Of a stretch of DNA of 64,000 bases, positions 58,141 through 64,000 are shown piece by piece. Position 1 is the stretch's first letter. Every line of letters starts with the position of its first letter. Origin of the DNA: Paraescarpia echinospica (taxonomy: Eukaryota; Annelida; Polychaeta; Sabellida; Siboglinidae). Location of the stretch: positions 68,174,318 through 68,238,317 of the forward strand of contig CM034535.1 in assembly GCA_020002185.1 (NCBI GenBank), in the 5' to 3' direction. The position numbers were made by a program, and so were the translations under genes. The notes beneath the pieces are model-generated. The model was given only the letters and a program-made list of their open reading frames with translations, searched no databases and was not told the origin of the DNA.

Positions 58141-58274
58141 GTAACTTCGAGAAGTATAAACAACCAACTTTTTCATCATTAATAATCCATATTGTGGATG
58201 ACTCCGTGTTAGGGTGATGATAGTGAAAACCAGGTGGATAAACATTAACCAGACAAGCCTCTGTATCAGGTGAT

Positions 58275-59795
58275 TTTATAAGATTGAACAAGATTGTTAC
58301 CCAGAGAATTAACTCTAGATGGCATGTGGACAAGGAAGCCTTATCGAGAGTCCAGCACTTTTTATTTCCGTGTATCCAGCCCTTCTGAGGTATGTGTCGA
58401 ATTTATTTTTAAACATATTCACACTACTAGCACCCACACAATCAGCAGATAATATGTTCCATTCTTTTACAGTCCTTTGTGAGATTGAGAACTTTCTTAC
58501 ATCTAATCTACACTGCTCCTTTACTAATGTAACTTCATGTCCTCTGGTCCTTCTATCTTTCTTAACTGAGAAAAATATTTCTATCAATATTGTTATAACC
58601 GTTTAATATTATATACATTTCTACCTGATCTCCTCTCAATCTCCTGGTCTCTAGTGTTGTTAAACCACATTCTTTTAGGCGTAATTCGTAACTAAGATAC
58701 CTCAGTTTTGGTATAATTTTAGTCGCTCTCCTCTATACTCTTATCTCATATCTATGTCCTTCTTGGGATGTCGCCTCCACGGTTGCATACAATATTCTAA
58801 TCGAGGCCTAATTATTGTTTTGCAAAGCGGTATTATTAGTTCCTTTTCTTCATACGCTATATTTTGTCTAATTAATCCAAAGATTTTATTTCCCTTTGAA
58901 GCTGCAGTTCCACACTGCTCTGAAACCTTCATATCAGCACTAATGGTTAACCCTAAGACCTTTTCTTTTACAGTAGTACTTAGTACATTGTATATTGTAC
59001 CTCTTCGTTCCCTTGTGCTGTGTGGAAGCATTTACATTTTCAAAAATTGAATAACATTGTCCACTTTTTAGACCATTTGATCAACCTGTCAAGATTATCT
59101 TGTAAATGCTGTCTATCTCCATCACATTTAATCCTTCTAAACACTTTTGTATCATCCGCAAATTTCAACACCTTACTTGTTATATCATCATCCAAATCGT
59201 TGATATATTAAGAATAATACAGATCCCAGTACAGATCCCTGTGGTACCCCACTCAAAACTGATGATTTCTAGTTTGCAGCCTCCCCATCAACTACTACCC
59301 GTTGTCTTCTGTCAATCAGCCATTTTTCTATCCAGTTAATTATACCATTTTCTATGGCATGGGCCTTTGGTTTAAGTAGTAATCTTTGATGTACATGATA
59401 TCTACTGGTGATCCCTTGCCTACCCACTTAGTGATATCTTCCAAAAAACATAACACATTTGTTAAGCATGACCTCGCTTTTAGAAATGGGTTTATCAAGT
59501 TATGTTTAACAAGGAACCACTGCCTCTTCTAATGACAAGTTGAAAACTATTGCAAGCGGTATACTAATTTGTTCTACAATTTCCAATAGTAGTTTGGGCG
59601 GAATCCCATTCACTCCAGGTGATTTATTATTCTTCATAGCCCTTATTTTCTTAGATATCATTTCCGGGGTTACAATTAACTGTCCTAAATAGTCTGATTC
59701 CACCCCCTTGAATTTAGGGTCTTTGGAAGTGGCAGTGAACTAATATCTTCCCTGGTAAACATCGAACTAAAATACTCATTCAGGTCTTCTGCCAT
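58275..59795 (-). mobile_element. Decayed CR1-type LINE copy
   Basis: Same family and orientation as the other minus-strand copies but with many small indels and stops. Fragments include IEIFFSVKKDRRTRGHEVTL (58587-58315 frame), VLGLTISADMKVSEQCGTAA (59031-58741) and LGQLIVTPEMISKKIRAMKN (59703-59506). Two larger deletions remove part of the RT (near 59400 and 59515). It is older than the other copies. Confidence 0.85.
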
Positions 59796-61439
59796 CTGCC
59801 TCTGGCGGCGATCTGGTCTGGCAGTCCGTCGTCAAATATAGACGGATCTGCGCAACATTTATCGGAAGGCACTGAGGAAGGCACTGTCGCAGTATTGCCA
59901 GTCCGAGATCATAGCAGCTAGTGGCAAATTGCGACGGATACATAAGATTGCCAACACCCTGCTTGGCCGAGACGGTAACAAGTCTCTACCTGAAGGGTCT
60001 CATGCAACCGACTCTGAACTTGCGTCTAGCTTTCAGAGAAGCTTCACCGAGAAGATTGATGCGCTCCTCGGCAATCTGCCTCGGCAGATGTCGTGTCTCC
60101 ACTGATGTACTTTGAGGCTGCTTCCCCGACAGAAGTCAAAAAGATAGTGTTGGCATCCATTGCCAAGTCATGCGAACTTGATCCACTCCCATCGTCGCAC
60201 CTCAAGAGGCATGTTGATGCTCTCTCTCCGGTGGTAGCACGTATAATCAATGCGTCTACATCCCCTTCCGTGGTTCCACTGGGGGTGAAGCACGCTGTTG
60301 TTATACCAGTACTGAGGAAACATAACTATGACGTCAATATACTCTCTAACTATCGCCCCATCTCTAACATATCGTTTATAGCGAAGACAGCAGAGCGCGT
60401 CATAGCACAACTGAAAGAGTTCATCGAGGGAAACGGCGTATATCCAGTCTACCAGAGCGCATATCGCCCACGTCATAGCGCCGAGACAGCGCTTCTGCGC
60501 ATCCACAACGACGTGGCGCAGTCGACTGATGCACGTCGAGGTGTACTTCTAGTGCTACTGGACCTTTCTGCTGCGTTCGACTTGACCACGCTATTCTGTT
60601 GCGAAGCTTGCACAGCTATGGCATCTGTGGTGCAGCACATGCTTGGTAGTGTCCTACGCATGGCCGAACGTCTGTGGTACGAGTCAAAAAAGAAACATCG
60701 GGGATCAGTGTCATGAAGACAAGGGTCGGTCCTTCAACCAATACTATTTAATGTTTACATTGCTCCACTAGCTAATATTATCCTACAATATGGTACACAA
60801 CATCAACTATACGCTGACGACACTCAACTACCTGTACGTTGACTTTCCACTAACCAATCACGCAGAAGCACTCGCACTTATGGAGGCCTGTCTTCGAGAT
60901 GTTAACGTCTTGCTCTGCGACAATGGGCTAATACTCAACCGGACTAAATCGCAGGCCATTGTCATAAAATCCTCCACCCTCTGCGCAATAACACTAACAC
61001 GTGTCGATGTCTGGGGTCAGTTTGTGCCAACATCTGCTATCGTCAGAGATCTCGGTTTTACTGTTGATGCTGACCTCTCGGTGGCGGCCCAAGTAGCAAA
61101 TGCGTGCCGGAGTGCATATTACCACCTGCACCGAATCTCACGTATACGCGACACACTAACGACCGGAACATCCAAGTGTTTTGTACATGCTCTTGTTACT
61201 TCAAGAATAGACTACGGGAAAGCTATTTTGTACGGAATATCCGACCGATTACTCCACCGCCTTGAGATGTTACAACACACTGCGGCCTACGTATTAGGCG
61301 GGGCGATCGGCAGAGCATCACGGCAGCACTGAATAGCCTGCACTGGCTGCCGGTGAAGTGGCGTATTCAGTATAAGTTACTCGTGCTTGTATCATTCACC
61401 GCCCTTCACGGACAAGACGCCGGCTTACCTCGCGTCGTT
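59796..61439 (+). mobile_element. L2-like LINE, partial and frameshifted
   Basis: A different LINE family on the plus strand. The linker region (SQYCQSEIIAASGKLRRIHK, LLGRDGNKSLPEGS) leads to RT frames with NYRPISNISFIAKTAERVI, YQSAYRPRHSAETALLRIHN and VLLVLLDLSAAFD (60093-60716). A damaged stretch follows where the catalytic YADD block would be (tacgctgacgacactcaac at 60808). RT C-terminal sequence follows in another frame (60790-61332: LGFTVDADLSVAAQ, RIDYGKAILYG), then LHWLPVKWRIQYKLLVL and TPAYLASLI. These motifs are typical of L2/CR1-superfamily RTs. It lacks the endonuclease and is broken between 60590 and 60790. Confidence 0.85.
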
Positions 61440-62325
61440 GATTTCACCATATCGGTGGTGCTGGTGGCGTCATACATCGAGACGTATTCTGCCCACGAGA
61501 CGACTTCCAGCAACTCGTCGTACGCAGCCCCTTCCGGCTGCGGCACGTCATGCTCGTCCTCAGTGGTGTCTGCACCGAACCCGCACTTCGCAAAACACTT
61601 AACGATCGTGGAGGCGAACACACTGGCCCATGCCAGATGCAACCACCGGATTGCATCCAGCACGTCGACACGCTTGCTGAGCTCAGTGGCTGTGCGAGCG
61701 TCATCCATCTCGGCCAGGACGTGACACGTCAGCCGCTTGCGGTAATGGGCCTTAAAGGCAGCAATGATTCCAGCATCGCATGGCTGAAGACGCGATGTGT
61801 TCGACGGCAGGAAGAGCATCTTCATGTGTGTCAGTTGGACGTCAGGGTGGGCACCGCAGTTGTCCACGAACAACACGATTTTCCGCCCCTGCAGCTTCAT
61901 CTTTCTGCTCATCTTATCGAGCCACTCCTTGAACAGGACGGACGTTGTGCACGCCTTCTTGTTAGGTCGGTAGGTTACGGGTAGGGCGGCCTTGTCGATC
62001 CCACGGAAGCAGTGGGGCTTGAACGACTTCCTGATCAGCAACGGGTTTAGTTTGTTACCTGCTGCACAGCAGGCCAACAGCACAGTCACTCGTTCCTTTG
62101 ATGTCTTGATCCCCTTCCGCGACCATTGATCTCTCGGGAAGGGCACGGAAATATAGCCCTGTCTCATCCGCGTTGTATATGTCTTCCAAAGCGTACCCAG
62201 CAGTCAGCTCTGGTAGACGGATCGTCCAGTCGGTCACGACATCGACGGGCACTTCCGCAGCCTCGCTGCGCAACGCAGCCCACTTCACGTTGTGACGCTT
62301 CTGCCACGCTTGCAACCAGCCGTTT
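61440..62325 (-). pseudogene. Tigger/pogo-type DDE transposase, frameshifted fragment
   Basis: Minus-strand frames 62315-62055 and 62167-61440 together encode a pogo/Tigger transposase from the end of the CENP-B-like DNA-binding domain (GWLQAWQKRHNVK) through the DDE_1 domain. First Asp is in YNADETGLYFRALP, second in FVDNCGAHPD, third in RLQPCDAGIIAAFKAHYR. One frameshift lies between 62055 and 62167. The C-terminus abuts the L2-like LINE. The N-terminal half of the DNA-binding region and both TIRs are missing, so it is not active. It acts by cut-and-paste in intact relatives. Confidence 0.9.
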
Positions 62326-62509
62326 ATTTATAACGAAGTCAAATTTATATTGCATTGTGAAGTGCAAACGCCGGCATCGTACAACGGCAACATTTCGGTT
62401 TGTTTGCGTAGTCGTAGAGCAGATTTAAAAGACGGGCTTAGCCGTAGCCCAGGTAGATACGGCAACAACAGTCGTTAACGGTTGAGTTCATAAACATCAT
62501 TTAGCTTAA
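62326..62509. other. Short spacer, nothing recognised
   Basis: No recognisable feature between the transposase fragment and the CR1 ORF1 piece. Confidence 0.5.
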
Positions 62510-62740
62510 CTCCCTTGCCATGCTCCAATACCTTCTCTACCCTTTCAGTCACATGTTCTATTCTTATAGTCTAGCCCCCGGTAGACAAACAACAACGTCC
62601 TCCCTAGCTTAGTGTCTTATCTGTCTTTCTCAGAATAGAGTCGCCCATGAACACCTTCTCTTTTCTCGTTGCCCCCTCAATCACTGCCTCAGAGTAGCTC
62701 CTTCTCCGGTTTGCATCTGTCTGGTTGTTGTCAACGAAAG
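62510..62740 (-). pseudogene. CR1 ORF1 esterase fragment
   Basis: Matches 49940-50160 of the longest CR1 copy (cttgccatgctccaatacct, ttctcagaatagagtcgccc, atgaacaccttctctt). On the minus strand it covers the GDS block and following part of the esterase domain. It contains small insertions and a frame break. It is a stand-alone piece, not joined to any EN-RT sequence. Confidence 0.8.
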
Positions 62741-64000
62741 GTTTTTGTAATACAATTCCGCGTACAGCAATACTTATATAATCTTTCTAGTATCATTATT
62801 AACAAAAATATACGGGGGAAATGTCAAGGAAAACGCGAAACATTTTATTTTTTCATGATACAGATGATTCATTTTATATTTTCTTATGAAACTATAATGT
62901 CATTTGCTACATTTCTCTCAGTTTATATATCTTCTGTACTGCTCCTACATGTTGTAGGCACATCAAAACATAAACGTACCCCCATCTGGTATCTTCAAAC
63001 GGGAACAGTACCATACAAACTTCATTTCCCTTTTACGGTAAAACGGCTCGGCAGATTTGTATGAAATTGTGTACGAATACGTAAACGTGTATGTGTTACG
63101 CGTTTGTGATGTAAAACACAGAATAAATGAGTTATGGATACGATTTATTAACCTAATAACTACTTCAGAAACCAAGCCAACCATTAGCCTATAAATGTTA
63201 TGTACAAACTTCTGCCTTCAAATATACTTCTCAATAAAATATGTAAGTCAAGTTATATGATCAGCAGTTACGTACTGCTACGCACATAATATGTTGCCAA
63301 ACGTGTGGCCCTATAACAAGGCCCAATACTACCTTAAATTATGATGCAGCCGTAATCTACTTATAATCTAGTTTGCGTACTTTTTCTGCGATTCCTCTTG
63401 CCTAGCGATACTGTCGTATGCCAATATTGTTGGGATGGAAAAATGTACACTGGAAGGAAGTAGAACATAATCACTGTCAAGACTTGATAGTTTATCCATG
63501 CGAAGCGCTGTGTCAATTTCTTTCAGAGCCAGATAAGCGCTGGCACCATGCCCGAGAGGTTTCAGGATGTTGATTACCTCAATTTTATCTATGAAAATGT
63601 TGACAATTCACAGAAGTAGGACGCACTTAGTTGTCTTCACAGCACTATAACACGTTGGGTTATTGACCATGTCAATATGGTAAAGCGAACAAAACCGCCC
63701 CCATTTGCACCGGGTAAGACCCGAAGAAATGTACATAGAGATGGCAGAACAGTAACATCGTTAGTTTGTCAGTTCGAAATACCATTATTACTTCCGTCTC
63801 AAAAATAATTCGAAGCATTCTCTATGTGTTTTACATACAATATTTCTTGGAAAATATATTAAGTTAACTAGACGTTGCGGCTAGTTACTTAATGTAACAG
63901 CTTGACGGAAGCACATGCTAATGCAAATGGCGGTTAAAATTGATTAGTGCGGCGTCACCTTTAAATATATTATTGGGCCATGTTTTATAGTCACACGTTT
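62741..64000. other. AT-rich end of window, nothing recognised
   Basis: No exon of the transporter, no transposon protein and no tandem repeat could be recognised here. It is presumably a further part of intron 23. Confidence 0.5.

Noticed and set aside
58141..64000. Further transporter exons (rest of TMD2, NBD2)
   Set aside because: No segment encodes the expected SSRQLKRLESV-, Walker A- or LSVGQRQL-like motifs; everything recognisable here is mobile-element sequence.

Overview
This is a window of animal nuclear DNA, most likely from a marine lophotrochozoan such as a mollusc. That assignment is an inference from three things: small exons split by long AT-rich introns, CR1-type LINEs that carry an ORF1 esterase, and tRNA-derived SINEs. 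I see no operons, no bacterial genes and no CRISPR array.

One host gene is clearly recognisable. It is an ABCC1/MRP1-like full ABC transporter on the + strand. I traced 23 exons by hand from 12078 to 58140, and every splice junction keeps phase (1,145 codons in total). They encode the N-terminal TMD0 (lacking the first short exon), the L0 linker, TMD1, all of NBD1, the inter-domain linker and the start of TMD2. The first coding exon was not found, and the rest of TMD2 plus NBD2 lie beyond 64000. NBD1 has intact Walker A, Q-loop, signature (VSGGQ) and Walker B motifs, but asparagine in place of the usual H-loop histidine.

The rest of the window is mobile and tandem DNA, much of it inside the introns. 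Layout: 1-12077 (upstream region or first intron) holds two CR1 LINE copies (829-2863 minus, 9466-10762 plus), an older CR1 relic, a SINE, a PIF/Harbinger remnant with good TIRs and a TTA duplication, and a 79-bp minisatellite. Introns 1-9 hold a tRNA-armed fold-back element (12902-14703), TG/TA repeats and a 57-bp minisatellite. Intron 9 (21399-34643) holds an unrecognised ORF, a hAT-like MITE, SINEs and a CR1 copy with a 756-codon ORF. Introns 10-18 hold 12-, 45- and 58-bp minisatellites and CA/CG-rich tracts. Intron 19 (45243-55964) holds the longest CR1 copy, inserted into an older repeat, plus a Cys-rich orphan ORF relic, a hAT-type relic and a second, inverted fold-back copy. Intron 23 (58141-64000) holds a decayed CR1, an L2-like LINE, a Tigger/pogo transposase pseudogene and a CR1 ORF1 fragment.

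The most unusual signal is repeated tandem duplication at exon edges of the transporter gene. A 94-bp unit made of 78 nt of the NBD1 signature exon plus 16 nt of intron end occurs four times before the real exon, so five candidate 3' splice sites lie in series. Smaller exon-edge copies lie next to exons 1 and 11. The second notable signal is a ~1.8-1.9 kb fold-back element with a tRNA-like module in each arm. It is present twice in opposite orientations, each copy about 105-113 bp upstream of an exon of the same gene.
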